From: Suilimivivens sp963618065
GTDB lineage: Bacteria > Bacillota > Clostridia > Lachnospirales > Lachnospiraceae
DNA length: 64,000 nt
Reading direction: 5' to 3'
Assembly (NCBI GenBank): GCA_963618065.1
Contig: CAVERH010000006.1
Span: 23,857 to 87,856 of the forward strand
In this document: in pieces, positions 43,025 to 51,852 of the stretch
How positions within the stretch are numbered: position 1 is the stretch's first letter
Layout: each line of letters opens with the position of its first letter
The notes under the pieces: generated by a model
Databases searched by the model: none
Told to the model about the DNA's origin: nothing
What the model saw: the letters and a program-made list of their open reading frames with translations, nothing else
Program-made: the position numbers and the translations under genes

Positions 43025-44320
43025 ATGTTTGCAGATAGAGCCAGAATTATCGTAAGAAGCGGAAAAGGCGGAGACGGTCATGTATCCTTCCGCAGAGAAA
43101 AATACGTACCAAGCGGTGGACCGGATGGCGGCGATGGCGGGCATGGCGGCAGCGTGATTTTAGAGGTCGATGACGGCTTAAACACGCTCGCAGATTATCG
43201 TCACGTACGGAAATATCATGCAGAAGATGGCGAAAACGGAAACAAGAAAAAGTGCCGCGGAAAAGACGGTGCGGACATCATTTTGAAGATGCCGGAAGGA
43301 ACCGTTGTAAAAGAAGCAGAAACCGGCAAAGTAATCACCGACCTTTCCGGAGAAAACCGTCGCTTTGTCCTGTTGCAGGGCGGCAAGGGTGGTAACGGCA
43401 ATCATCATTACGCAACCAGCACCATGCAGGCACCCAAATATGCCCAGCCGGGGCAGCCTGCCAAAGAAATGGAGCTTTTACTGGAGCTTAAGGTAATCGC
43501 AGATGTCGGCCTTGTAGGATTCCCGAATGTAGGGAAATCCACCTTCCTTACGAAGGTTTCCAATGCCCGTCCGAAGATTGCCAACTATCATTTCACAACC
43601 TTAAACCCGCATCTGGGTGTTGTGGATTTGGAAGATGCCAGAGGATTCGTCATTGCAGACATTCCGGGACTCATTGAAGGAGCTTCCGAGGGTGTTGGAC
43701 TTGGATTTGAATTCCTGCGTCACATTGAACGGACAAAGGTCATGATCCACATTGTGGATGTGGCATCAACTGAGGGAAGAGATCCGATTGCAGATATTTA
43801 TGCAATCAATAAAGAATTGGAAAATTACAATCCCGAAATTGCGAAACGGCCGCAGGTCATTGCCGCAAATAAGACGGATATGATTTTTATACAGGAAGGC
43901 GAAGAGGATCCTGTAGAACGTCTTCGCAAGGAATTTGAACCGAAGGGAATCAAAGTTTATCCGATCTCTGCCTTAAGCGGAGAGGGTATCCGAGAGCTGC
44001 TCTATGAGGTTCGTCATATGCTCGATGGCATCGATGAAAAGCCCATCGTCTTTGAGCAGGAATTCTTCCCGGAATATATGCTGGCCAATGGCGATGAGCC
44101 ATACAGTGTCACCTATGATGAAGAGGCGGATGAATATGTGGTCGAAGGCCCCCGTATCGAAAAGATGCTTGGTTATACCAATCTGGAATCCGAAAAGGGA
44201 TTTACCTTCTTCCAGAATTTTCTGAAGTTAAATGGTATTTTGGAACAGTTAGAGGAACTTGGCATTCAGGAGGGAGACACCGTAAGAATGTACGGTCTTT
44301 CCTTTGATTATTACAAATAA
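43025..44320 (+). CDS. obgE: GTPase ObgE/CgtA
   Basis: An essential ribosome-assembly GTPase, 431 residues. It has the Gly-rich Obg fold at the N terminus (VRSGKGGDGHVSFRREKYVP and GGPDGGDGGHGGSV), the G domain with P-loop GFPNVGKST, switch GLIEGASEGVGLG and NKTD, and the C-terminal OCT domain (about 340-431). AAAGGAGG lies 6 nt before ATG 43025; the upstream in-frame extension to 42974 overlaps the terminator and is not used. Confidence 0.96.
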   Translation: MFADRARIIVRSGKGGDGHVSFRREKYVPSGGPDGGDGGHGGSVILEVDDGLNTLADYRHVRKYHAEDGENGNKKKCRGKDGADIILKMPEGTVVKEAETGKVITDLSGENRRFVLLQGGKGGNGNHHYATSTMQAPKYAQPGQPAKEMELLLELKVIADVGLVGFPNVGKSTFLTKVSNARPKIANYHFTTLNPHLGVVDLEDARGFVIADIPGLIEGASEGVGLGFEFLRHIERTKVMIHIVDVASTEGRDPIADIYAINKELENYNPEIAKRPQVIAANKTDMIFIQEGEEDPVERLRKEFEPKGIKVYPISALSGEGIRELLYEVRHMLDGIDEKPIVFEQEFFPEYMLANGDEPYSVTYDEEADEYVVEGPRIEKMLGYTNLESEKGFTFFQNFLKLNGILEQLEELGIQEGDTVRMYGLSFDYYK

Positions 44321-44332
44321 CAGGAGAACCAG

Positions 44333-44626
44333 ATGATGACAAGTAAGCAGCGTGCATATTTAAAAGGGCTGGCAATGAATATTGAGCCGGTATTCCAGAT
44401 TGGCAAGTCAGGACTTACCCCCGAGGTTACCGGGGCCGTCCGTGAAAGCTTTAACCGGAAAGAGCTTGTGAAGCTCGCCGTTCTCAAGAACTGCATGGAA
44501 GATCCCAATGCCATGGCACAGGTTCTTGCAGAAAGAACCGGCTCCCAGGTGGTACAGGTGATCGGGAAAAAGATTGTGCTTTATAAGGAGAACAAAGATC
44601 ACAAAAAAATCGAATTACCCAGATAA
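44333..44626 (+). CDS. yhbY: YhbY-family RNA-binding protein
   Basis: A 97-residue CRS1/YhbY-domain protein that associates with pre-50S particles. SKQRAYLKGLAMNIEPVFQIGKSGL and the KELVKLAVLKN segment are typical. It follows obgE by 12 nt and precedes yqeK by 14 nt; AGGAG is 6 nt before ATG 44333, with ATG 44336 as an alternative. Confidence 0.93.
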   Translation: MMTSKQRAYLKGLAMNIEPVFQIGKSGLTPEVTGAVRESFNRKELVKLAVLKNCMEDPNAMAQVLAERTGSQVVQVIGKKIVLYKENKDHKKIELPR

Positions 44627-44640
44627 ACCGGAGGAAGCCA

Positions 44641-45216
44641 ATGAAATCTGCTGATATTAAAAAGATCCGAAAGAAAATGGAAAAAGTGCTGGATAACGCG
44701 CGCTTTGAGCATACGCTTGGTGTTGCCTACACGGCAGCCTGTCTGGCCATGCGTTATGATGTTGACATTACGAAAGCGCAGATAGCTGGTCTTTTACACG
44801 ACTGTGCCAAATGCCTGACGAACGAAAAACGCATTTCCATCTGTAAGAAGCATAATATCCAGATGAATGAAGCCGAGCTTAAGAATCCGCAGCTTCTTCA
44901 TGCCAAGGTAGGAAGTTTCCTTGCTATGGAAGAGTTTGATATCCACGATCAGGACATCATCAATGCAATTCTGAATCATACGACCGGAAGACCGGACATG
45001 AGTCCGTTAGAGAAAATCATTTATATTGCAGATTACATCGAACCGGGAAGAAAGCAGGAACCGAACTTAACGTCGATCCGGAAGATGGCATTTAAGGATC
45101 TGGATCGGGCTCTGCTGATGATTCTGGAAGATACTCTTTCTTATCTGAAAAGTACCGGCAGCGTTGTCGATGCCATGACGCAGAAAACCTATGATTTTTA
45201 CAGTCAGTGTTCATAA
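44641..45216 (+). CDS. yqeK: HD-domain Ap4A hydrolase (YqeK)
   Basis: A 191-residue HD-superfamily protein of the symmetrical bis(5'-nucleosyl)-tetraphosphatase YqeK type, splitting Ap4A into two ADP. The metal ligands are in FEHTLGVAYTA, GLLHDCAK (HD) and NHTTGRPDMS with IYIADYIEPGR. In most Firmicutes nadD stands between yhbY and yqeK; it is absent here. rsfS follows at a 12-nt interval. Confidence 0.92.
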   Translation: MKSADIKKIRKKMEKVLDNARFEHTLGVAYTAACLAMRYDVDITKAQIAGLLHDCAKCLTNEKRISICKKHNIQMNEAELKNPQLLHAKVGSFLAMEEFDIHDQDIINAILNHTTGRPDMSPLEKIIYIADYIEPGRKQEPNLTSIRKMAFKDLDRALLMILEDTLSYLKSTGSVVDAMTQKTYDFYSQCS

Positions 45217-45227
45217 AGGAGGATTCC

Positions 45228-45602
45228 ATGGGAAAGTTAACCGTAGAAGAAATTAAAAAGATGGCAGGTCTTGCGATCGAGGCATTGGAAGATAAAAAGG
45301 CAGAAGACATCCGTGTAATCGATATCAGTGAGGTATCCGTCCTTGCTGATTATTTCCTGATTGCAAGCGGTAAAAACCGCAATCAGTTACAGGCGCTTGC
45401 CGATGAAGTGGAAGAGAAGCTCGGCCGTGCCGGATATCCGATGAAGCAGTCAGAAGGCTATGACAGCGCCAACTGGATTCTTCTTGATTTTGGCGATATC
45501 ATCATTCATCTGTTCGATCAGGAAAACCGGCTGTTCTATGAGCTTGAACGAATCTGGCGGGATGGGAAGCAGATTGACCCGAAGTCTCTTCTTTCCGAAT
45601 AA
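45228..45602 (+). CDS. rsfS: Ribosome silencing factor RsfS
   Basis: RsfS (YbeB) binds L14 and blocks subunit joining in slow growth. The 124-residue protein has IDISEVSVLADYFLIASGKN, QSEGYDSANWILLDFGDIIIHLF and the C-terminal YELERIW. AAAGGAGG 5 nt before ATG 45228 sets the start; the frame continues to 45207 inside yqeK without support. Last gene of the obg operon. Confidence 0.95.
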   Translation: MGKLTVEEIKKMAGLAIEALEDKKAEDIRVIDISEVSVLADYFLIASGKNRNQLQALADEVEEKLGRAGYPMKQSEGYDSANWILLDFGDIIIHLFDQENRLFYELERIWRDGKQIDPKSLLSE

Positions 45603-45641
45603 ACAATATTTTTTCATCTAAATCATACTTTGTTATGTAGG

Positions 45642-45671
45642 GGCGTTGTTTTTTGAAACAACGCCTCTTTT
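45642..45671 (+). terminator. Terminator after rsfS
   Basis: GGCGTTGTTT (45642-45651) and AAACAACGCC (45656-45665) form a perfect stem with TTTG loop, then TCTTTT. It also lies downstream of the reverse-strand DUF378 gene, whose last codons end 22 nt away. Confidence 0.88.
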
Positions 45672-45692
45672 GGGCTTGGTGTATGCTCTTTT

Positions 45693-45911
45693 CTATGCCT
45701 CGTTTCCTGATTTTCCGCCGGCATACATATAAAACGTAATAAGATACAGTCCACAGATTCCGACAATCGCATAAATAATTCTGGAAACCCAGGAAAGATT
45801 ACCGAAAATAAAAGCCACGAGATCAAAGGAAAAGAAGCCGATCAATCCCCAGTTAATTGCACCGATAATCGCAATGGTTAAAGCGGTACAGTCTAATGCT
45901 TTATGATTCAT
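45693..45911 (-). CDS. DUF378 family membrane protein
   Basis: A 72-residue DUF378 protein with two membrane helices and the family motif ALTIAIIGAINWGLIGFFSFDLVA. Function unknown; the family is small and common in Firmicutes. The start at 45911 has AAAGGGGGG on the reverse strand. It is a one-gene unit between the rsf terminator and the divergent amino-acid importer. Confidence 0.87.
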   Translation of the reverse strand: MNHKALDCTALTIAIIGAINWGLIGFFSFDLVAFIFGNLSWVSRIIYAIVGICGLYLITFYMYAGGKSGNEA

Positions 45912-45968
45912 TATTAAAACCCCCCTTTCATTTAATGTATATTTTCTCCGGTTTTTGTATAAATATAA

Positions 45969-45997
45969 TTGACAATAACAGGAATTTGCGATACTAT
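45969..45997 (+). promoter_or_regulatory. Promoter of the branched-chain amino-acid importer
   Basis: TTGACA (45969-45974), a 17-nt spacer and TACTAT (45992-45997). The leader of about 50 nt contains a small hairpin (TCGGTT 46014-46019 / AACCGA 46027-46032) before AAGGAGG. Confidence 0.75.
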
Positions 45998-46052
45998 AAC
46001 GTGTAAATAAATTTCGGTTATTTTTAAACCGATAATTAAGGAGGAAATTATT

Positions 46053-47294
46053 ATGAAAAAATGGATGAGTTTATTACTCGTTGCAGCAATGACCATGTCC
46101 CTTCTTGCAGGCTGTGCAGGAAGCAGTACAGGCAGTGCGGACAACACAGACACGGAAAGTGCAGCAGAAACTACTGCCACAGATGAAACAGCAAGTACGG
46201 ATGAAACAGCAGCCGAAGCATCCGGTGAAACCTTTAAAATCGGTGGTATCGGACCGGTGACCGGCGGAGCTGCCGTATACGGTATTGCAGTTAAGAATGC
46301 AACAGAGCTTGCAATTAACGAAATCAATGCTGCCGGTGGAATTAACGGTTATCAGGTAGAGTTCAACTTCCAGGATGATGAGCTTGATAACGAAAAATCC
46401 GTAAATGCTTACAATACCTTAAAGGATTGGGGCATGAATATTTTAGTAGGAACCGTTACGAGCGGATGTGCTATTGCGGTTGCTGCTGAAACCCAAAATG
46501 ACAATATGTTCCAGATCACTCCTTCCGGATCCTCTGTAGATATTGTTAACGGAAATGATAATGTTTTCCAGGTATGCTTTACCGACCCGAACCAGGGTGT
46601 TGGTGCAGCGCAGTACATCGGCGAGAACAAGCTTGCTACTAAGGTAGCAGTCATTTATGACAGCTCTGATGTATATTCTTCCGGAATCTATACCAAGTTT
46701 GCTGAAGAAGCAGCAAATCAGGATTTCGAAATTGTAGCTGCAGAAGCATTTACTGCTGATAATAAAACTGATTTCTCTGTACAGCTTTCCAAGGCTCAGG
46801 AAGCAGATGCTGATCTGGTATTTCTTCCGATTTATTATACAGAAGCGTCCTTAATTCTTGCACAGGCAAACGCAATGGGATACGCTCCAAAGTTCTTCGG
46901 TTGTGATGGTCTTGACGGTATCCTTGGCGTTGAAAATTTTGATGCCTCCTTAGCCGAAGGCGTTATGCTGTTAACTCCTTTTGCTGCTGATGCACAGGAT
47001 GATGCAACCAAGAGCTTTGTATCCGCATATGAAGCTGCTTACGGTGATACACCAAACCAGTTTGCAGCTGATGCTTATGATGCAGTATACATTGTAAAGG
47101 CAGCTATTGAAAAAAGTGGTGCAACACCTGCAGACGGTGTTTCCGGAATCTGTGATAAGTTAAAGGGTGTTATGACCGAGATCACTTATGATGGTCTTAC
47201 CGGTGCCGGAATGAGCTGGGCTGCTGACGGTACTGTAAATAAAGCACCCAAGGCTATGGAAATTAAGAATGGAGAATATTCCTTAATTCAGTAG
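46053..47294 (+). CDS. livK: Branched-chain amino-acid ABC transporter substrate-binding lipoprotein
   Basis: A 413-residue type I periplasmic-binding-fold protein. The signal peptide ends in the lipobox LLAGC (Cys21), followed by a Thr/Ser/Ala-rich linker to about residue 60. The binding domain starts FKIGGIGPVTGGAAVYGI and contains IGTVTSG-type loops and LVFLPIYYTEASLI. It captures Leu/Ile/Val or a related ligand outside the membrane. A strong terminator separates it from the permease genes, allowing excess binding protein. Confidence 0.92.
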   Translation: MKKWMSLLLVAAMTMSLLAGCAGSSTGSADNTDTESAAETTATDETASTDETAAEASGETFKIGGIGPVTGGAAVYGIAVKNATELAINEINAAGGINGYQVEFNFQDDELDNEKSVNAYNTLKDWGMNILVGTVTSGCAIAVAAETQNDNMFQITPSGSSVDIVNGNDNVFQVCFTDPNQGVGAAQYIGENKLATKVAVIYDSSDVYSSGIYTKFAEEAANQDFEIVAAEAFTADNKTDFSVQLSKAQEADADLVFLPIYYTEASLILAQANAMGYAPKFFGCDGLDGILGVENFDASLAEGVMLLTPFAADAQDDATKSFVSAYEAAYGDTPNQFAADAYDAVYIVKAAIEKSGATPADGVSGICDKLKGVMTEITYDGLTGAGMSWAADGTVNKAPKAMEIKNGEYSLIQ

Positions 47295-47337
47295 TTTCAC
47301 AGGAACCTATTTTCATAAAAATCAGGAATGAATCCAA

Positions 47338-47371
47338 AGGGGGATGTTGTAATCAGCATCCCTCTTTTTTT
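47338..47371 (+). terminator. Terminator between binding-protein and permease genes
   Basis: GGGGGATGTTG (from 47339) pairs with the segment ending CATCCCTC (47357-47364), followed by T7. Confidence 0.85.
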
Positions 47372-47413
47372 ATCTCAGGATTGTAAAATCTATAACAAAT
47401 TACCATTTCACTA

Positions 47414-47443
47414 TTGCAATGCGTTAAAGTAATTTGTTATAAT
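47414..47443 (+). promoter_or_regulatory. Candidate promoter for livHMGF
   Basis: TTGCAA (47414-47419), an 18-nt spacer and TATAAT (47438-47443), after the livK terminator and 64 nt before livH. Confidence 0.6.
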
Positions 47444-47506
47444 ATTATGAATAATTTTTTTAGGTACTTTTATTATACTTTCACATAAGAAAGGACAGGA
47501 TTTGTT

Positions 47507-48391
47507 ATGAGTTTTATATCCTACTTAATCAATGGAATCAGTTTAGGAAGCGTATATGCGATCATTGCGCTTGGCTATACTATGGTTTATGGTATTGCGA
47601 AAATGCTGAACTTTGCACATGGTGATGTCATCATGGTCGGCGCTTACACCATTTTTGCAACCGTCAGTATGGCAGGACTGCCACCGGCACTTGGCATTTT
47701 CCTTTCCGTTGTGCTGTGTACCGTGCTTGGTATTACCATTGAGGCCATTGCCTACCGTCCGTTACGTCAGGCATCCTCCTCACTTGTTGTTCTGATCACT
47801 GCAATTGGCGTCAGCTATTTCCTGCAGAATATTGCATTACTTATTTTCGGAGCAAATACCAAGGCATTTACCTCGGTTGTCAACGTTCCGGCTCTTTCTC
47901 TTGCAGGAGGACAGATTACCATCAGTGGAGAGACGATCGTAACTATTTTGTCCTGTATCGTTATTATGATTGGTTTAAACTTATTTGTGAATAAAACCAA
48001 AGCAGGGCAGGCTATGCTTGCTGTTTCCGAGGATAAGGGTGCCGCACAGCTTATGGGTATCAATGTAAACGGAACCATTTCTCTGACCTTTGCGATCGGC
48101 TCTGCATTGGCAGCCATTGCAGGTATGCTGCTATGTTCTTCTTATCCGGCATTAACTCCGTACACCGGCTCCATGCCCGGTATTAAAGCCTTCGTTGCTG
48201 CTGTATTTGGTGGAATTGGTTCGATTCCAGGTGCGCTGATTGGTGGAATTATTCTTGGAATCATTGAAATTTTAAGTAAAGCATATATTTCCTCCCAGTT
48301 ATCTGATGCCATTGTGTTCATGGTATTGATTGTCGTTCTTCTGGTGAAGCCTACCGGTATTCTTGGTAAGAAGATTCAGGAAAAGGTTTAA
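47507..48391 (+). CDS. livH: Branched-chain amino-acid ABC permease LivH
   Basis: Integral membrane permease of 294 residues with about eight helices: YLINGISLGSVYAIIALGYT, NFAHGDVIMVGAY and the cytoplasmic EAA-like loop with GKAGQAMLAVSEDKGAAQLMGI. The last helices contain GIGSIPGALIGGIILGIIE. It pairs with LivM to form the translocation pore. A clear AAAGGACAGG precedes it. Confidence 0.95.
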   Translation: MSFISYLINGISLGSVYAIIALGYTMVYGIAKMLNFAHGDVIMVGAYTIFATVSMAGLPPALGIFLSVVLCTVLGITIEAIAYRPLRQASSSLVVLITAIGVSYFLQNIALLIFGANTKAFTSVVNVPALSLAGGQITISGETIVTILSCIVIMIGLNLFVNKTKAGQAMLAVSEDKGAAQLMGINVNGTISLTFAIGSALAAIAGMLLCSSYPALTPYTGSMPGIKAFVAAVFGGIGSIPGALIGGIILGIIEILSKAYISSQLSDAIVFMVLIVVLLVKPTGILGKKIQEKV

Positions 48392-48404
48392 GGAGGAGCA
48401 GAAT

Positions 48405-49472
48405 ATGAAAATCAAAATGACGAAAAATCTTCGAGAAAATTTAATTACTTACGGAATTGTTATTGTTGCTTTTATCATTGTAGAAAGCATGATAGCAGCC
48501 GGTAACATTTCAAGTCTTATGAAAGGACTTCTGGTTCCTCTGTGTGTCTATGTTATTATGGCAGTTTCCTTGAATTTAACCGTTGGTATTCTGGGAGAGT
48601 TAAGCCTTGGTCATGCAGGTTTTATGTGTGTTGGTGCCTTTACCGGAGCCTTTTTCTCCAAATGTATGGAGAACGTGATCACCGTAGGGCCGTTACGGTT
48701 TTTCTTCGCCATCCTTATCGGAGCCATATCTGCCGGTCTCATCGGCTTTCTGATCGGCATGCCGGTATTAAGGTTAAAGGGCGATTATCTTGCCATTGTA
48801 ACGCTTGCTTTTGGCGAAATTATTAAGAACATCATCAACGTTTTATATATTGGTAAGGATTCCAATGGACTTCATTTTTCCATGAAGGATGCCGTTTCCC
48901 TGAACATGGAACCGGATGGACAGATTATCGTCAACGGTGCGCAGGGTATTACCGGTACACCGAAGGATTCCAATTTTGTAATTGGTTTTGTATTGATTCT
49001 GATAACCTTATTTATTGTATTGAATCTGATCCGTTCCAGAGACGGACGTGCGATCATGTCTATTCGTGATAACTTAATCGCAGCCGAATCCGTTGGTATT
49101 AACATCACGAAATACAAGCTGATGGCATTTTCCATTTCTGCGGCCTTAGCCGGAATCGGCGGTGTACTTTATGCTCACAACTTAAACAGCCTTATGGCAA
49201 CTCCGAAGAACTTCGGTTACAACATGTCCATTACGATTCTGGTCTTCGTTGTACTTGGTGGAATCGGTAACATCCGTGGCTCGATCATCGCAGCCGTTGT
49301 ATTGACTCTGCTTCCAGAGCTTTTGCGTGGACTGAACGATTACCGTATGCTGATTTACTCCATCGTTCTGATTGTCATGATGCTCTTTAACTGGAGTCCG
49401 AAGTTCATTACCTTACGCGAGAAGTATTCACCGAAGAATCTTTTCCGCAAGAGCGCAAAGGAGGGAAAGTAA
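48405..49472 (+). CDS. livM: Branched-chain amino-acid ABC permease LivM
   Basis: Second permease, 355 residues, with the family segments LNLTVGILGELSLGHAGFMC, LRLKGDYLAIVTLAFGEIIK and the cytoplasmic loop GRAIMSIRDNLIAAESVGIN. AGGAGG directly upstream supports ATG 48405; the in-frame extension to 48363 overlaps livH. The stop TAA touches the livG ATG. Confidence 0.95.
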   Translation: MKIKMTKNLRENLITYGIVIVAFIIVESMIAAGNISSLMKGLLVPLCVYVIMAVSLNLTVGILGELSLGHAGFMCVGAFTGAFFSKCMENVITVGPLRFFFAILIGAISAGLIGFLIGMPVLRLKGDYLAIVTLAFGEIIKNIINVLYIGKDSNGLHFSMKDAVSLNMEPDGQIIVNGAQGITGTPKDSNFVIGFVLILITLFIVLNLIRSRDGRAIMSIRDNLIAAESVGINITKYKLMAFSISAALAGIGGVLYAHNLNSLMATPKNFGYNMSITILVFVVLGGIGNIRGSIIAAVVLTLLPELLRGLNDYRMLIYSIVLIVMMLFNWSPKFITLREKYSPKNLFRKSAKEGK

Positions 49473-50234
49473 ATGCCCACATTATTAGATGTTAAAGATT
49501 TAAGTATCTCTTTCGGCGGTCTTCATGCAGTGGATGACTTCAACATTTCCATTAAGAAGGGACAGCTGTACGGTCTGATCGGTCCGAACGGTGCCGGTAA
49601 GACAACAGTATTTAACCTGCTCACTGGTGTTTATAAGCCCAATGAAGGTAAGATTTTACTGGATGACGTGGACATCACCGGAAAGAGTACAATTGAGATT
49701 AACAAAGAAGGAATTGCCCGTACCTTCCAGAACATTCGTCTGTTCAAGGATTTATCTGTACTGGATAATGTTAAGGTAGGGCTTCATAATCATTATAAAT
49801 ATTCCACCATCGAAGGGATTCTTCGTCTGCCCAGATATTATAAGACTGAAAAGGCGATGAACGAACATGCATTAGAGCTTCTTAAGGTATTTGACCTGGA
49901 TCAGGAAGCAGATTTTCTGGCATCCAACCTTCCTTATGGTAAACAGCGTAAGCTGGAGATTGCCAGAGCTCTGGCAACCGAACCGAAGCTTTTACTGTTG
50001 GATGAGCCTGCAGCCGGTATGAACCCGAATGAAACACAGGAATTAATGGATACGATCCGTTTCGTTCGTGATCATTTTGATATGACGGTATTGCTGATCG
50101 AGCATGATATGAAGCTGGTATCCGGAATCTGCGAGGAGCTTACCGTTCTTAACTTTGGTCGTGTGCTTGCACAGGGAGCTACCAGCGATGTTTTGAATAA
50201 TCCTGAAGTAATTACTGCTTATCTCGGTGAATAG
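49473..50234 (+). CDS. livG: Branched-chain amino-acid ABC ATP-binding protein LivG
   Basis: ATPase of 253 residues. Walker A is GPNGAGKTT, the Q loop lies in ARTFQNIRLF, the signature region reads LPYGKQRKLEIARALA instead of LSGGQ, as usual in LivG, Walker B is LLLLDEPAAGMNP, and the switch His is in LLIEHDMKLV. It forms the motor with LivF. Confidence 0.96.
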   Translation: MPTLLDVKDLSISFGGLHAVDDFNISIKKGQLYGLIGPNGAGKTTVFNLLTGVYKPNEGKILLDDVDITGKSTIEINKEGIARTFQNIRLFKDLSVLDNVKVGLHNHYKYSTIEGILRLPRYYKTEKAMNEHALELLKVFDLDQEADFLASNLPYGKQRKLEIARALATEPKLLLLDEPAAGMNPNETQELMDTIRFVRDHFDMTVLLIEHDMKLVSGICEELTVLNFGRVLAQGATSDVLNNPEVITAYLGE

Positions 50235-50292
50235 TCTTACCTTAATTTGGAATTAATGAATAAACGGATACTTAGATGAGGAGGATTTTAAC

Positions 50293-51003
50293 ATGTCCAT
50301 GTTGGAAATCAAAGATTTAGAAGTATATTACGGCATGATACAGGCGATTAAAGGTGTTTCCTTTGATGTAAATGAAGGAGAAGTAATTGCATTAATCGGA
50401 GCGAACGGTGCAGGAAAAACAACAATTCTCCATACGATTACCGGATTACTCAATGCAAAGAAAGGCTCTGTATGGTTTGAGGGAAAGGATATCACCAGAA
50501 TACCGGCTCATAAAATTGTTTCTATGGGGATGGCACACGTTCCGGAAGGCAGAAGAGTCTTTGCCAACCTTACGGTTCTGCAGAACCTCAAAATGGGAGC
50601 TTATACCCGCAAAGATAAGAATGAGATCGACCAGACACTGGATAATATTTATAAACGTTTTCCACGTCTTAAGGAACGTCAGAACCAGCTTGCCGGAACG
50701 TTAAGTGGTGGCGAACAACAGATGCTTGCAATGGGTCGGGCTTTAATGTCTCACCCGAAAATTATTCTTATGGATGAGCCTTCCATGGGTCTTTCACCGA
50801 TTTTTGTAAATGAAATTTTTGACATTATTAAAAATGTCAGTGCCAGCGGAACCACAGTATTACTTGTAGAACAGAATGCAAAGAAAGCATTGTCCATTGC
50901 GGACCGTGCTTATGTTCTTGAGACCGGTAAGATTGTCTTATCCGGTAAAGCCAGCGATCTGTTAAACAATGATTCCATTAAAAAAGCATATCTTGGAGAA
51001 TAA
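50293..51003 (+). CDS. livF: Branched-chain amino-acid ABC ATP-binding protein LivF
   Basis: ATPase of 236 residues with Walker A GANGAGKTT, signature GTLSGGEQQMLAMGRAL, Walker B IILMDEPSMGLSP and switch region LLVEQNAKKAL. GAGGAGG is just upstream. It ends the transporter operon, 63 nt before the cytidylate-kinase-like gene; no terminator was found in between. Confidence 0.96.
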   Translation: MSMLEIKDLEVYYGMIQAIKGVSFDVNEGEVIALIGANGAGKTTILHTITGLLNAKKGSVWFEGKDITRIPAHKIVSMGMAHVPEGRRVFANLTVLQNLKMGAYTRKDKNEIDQTLDNIYKRFPRLKERQNQLAGTLSGGEQQMLAMGRALMSHPKIILMDEPSMGLSPIFVNEIFDIIKNVSASGTTVLLVEQNAKKALSIADRAYVLETGKIVLSGKASDLLNNDSIKKAYLGE

Positions 51004-51065
51004 ACGGCTTATGTATGCGGGGCTGATCTATTAATAATTAGATAAGTAGCAGGAGGGTAAACGTG

Positions 51066-51692
51066 ATGGAAAAGAATATTGTAATTACAATTGCCAGACA
51101 GTACGGAAGTGGCGGACGTACCATCGCCCAGATGTTGTCAGAACGTATGGGGATTCATTACTATGATAAGGAGCTGTTGAAACTGGCTTCTGAAGACAGT
51201 GGCATCAATGAAGATTTGTTCCGGAATGCCGATGAACAGGTTAAAGCAACCCGGCTTTTTAAGATTGCACACAGCGTCTATAAGGGAGAACTGATTCCTC
51301 CGGAAAGCGATGATTTCACTTCCATGGAAAATCTGTTTAATTATCAGGCAAAAATTATTAAGAAGCTTGCCGAACAGGATGAATCCTGCATTATCGTTGG
51401 TCGTTGTGCCGAATATGTTTTAAAAGATTATGACAATGTCCTAAGTGTTTTCATCCATGCACCGCATGAATATTGTATGGAACAGGCTGCCAAGAAGCAG
51501 AGCATGGGTTCCAGGGAATTGGAGCGTTATATACAGAAAATCGACAAGCATCGTGCCGATTATCACAAGTATTATACCGGACTGGACTGGACCGATGCCC
51601 GAAATTATGATCTGTGTCTCGACAGCTCCAAGCTTGGCTTCGAACGCTGCGTACAGGAGATTATGTCTTATATTAATGTAAGATTCAGCTAA
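51066..51692 (+). CDS. Cytidylate kinase-like protein
   Basis: A 208-residue P-loop kinase of the cytidylate-kinase-like family (PF13189): VITIARQYGSGGRTIAQMLSE carries the nucleotide loop, YYDKELLKLA follows, and CIIVGRCAEYVLKD and RDYDLCLDSS-type segments complete the fold. Nucleotide specificity is unproven. Start: ATG 51066 or GTG 51063, both served by AGGAGG at 51051. It converges with lexA over a shared terminator. Confidence 0.85.
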   Translation: MEKNIVITIARQYGSGGRTIAQMLSERMGIHYYDKELLKLASEDSGINEDLFRNADEQVKATRLFKIAHSVYKGELIPPESDDFTSMENLFNYQAKIIKKLAEQDESCIIVGRCAEYVLKDYDNVLSVFIHAPHEYCMEQAAKKQSMGSRELERYIQKIDKHRADYHKYYTGLDWTDARNYDLCLDSSKLGFERCVQEIMSYINVRFS

Positions 51693-51746
51693 GCAGCAAA
51701 CAAGCAGGCAGAAGAGGATTTCATTACAATTTTGTTCATAAATAAT

Positions 51747-51797
51747 AAAAAGCACATCCTTAACCGTAAATTTATTTCGGTATATAGATGTGCTTTT
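51747..51797. terminator. Bidirectional terminator between the kinase-like gene and lexA
   Basis: AAAAAGCACATC (51747-51758) and GATGTGCTTTT (51787-51797) form an 11-bp stem with A/T-rich tails both ways. The 28-nt loop contains a smaller ACCG/CGGT pairing. Confidence 0.75.
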
Positions 51798-51852
51798 GAT
51801 GTTATAGAATTTATACATTATTTTTTGTCACACGATGTAATTATGTCTTTCC

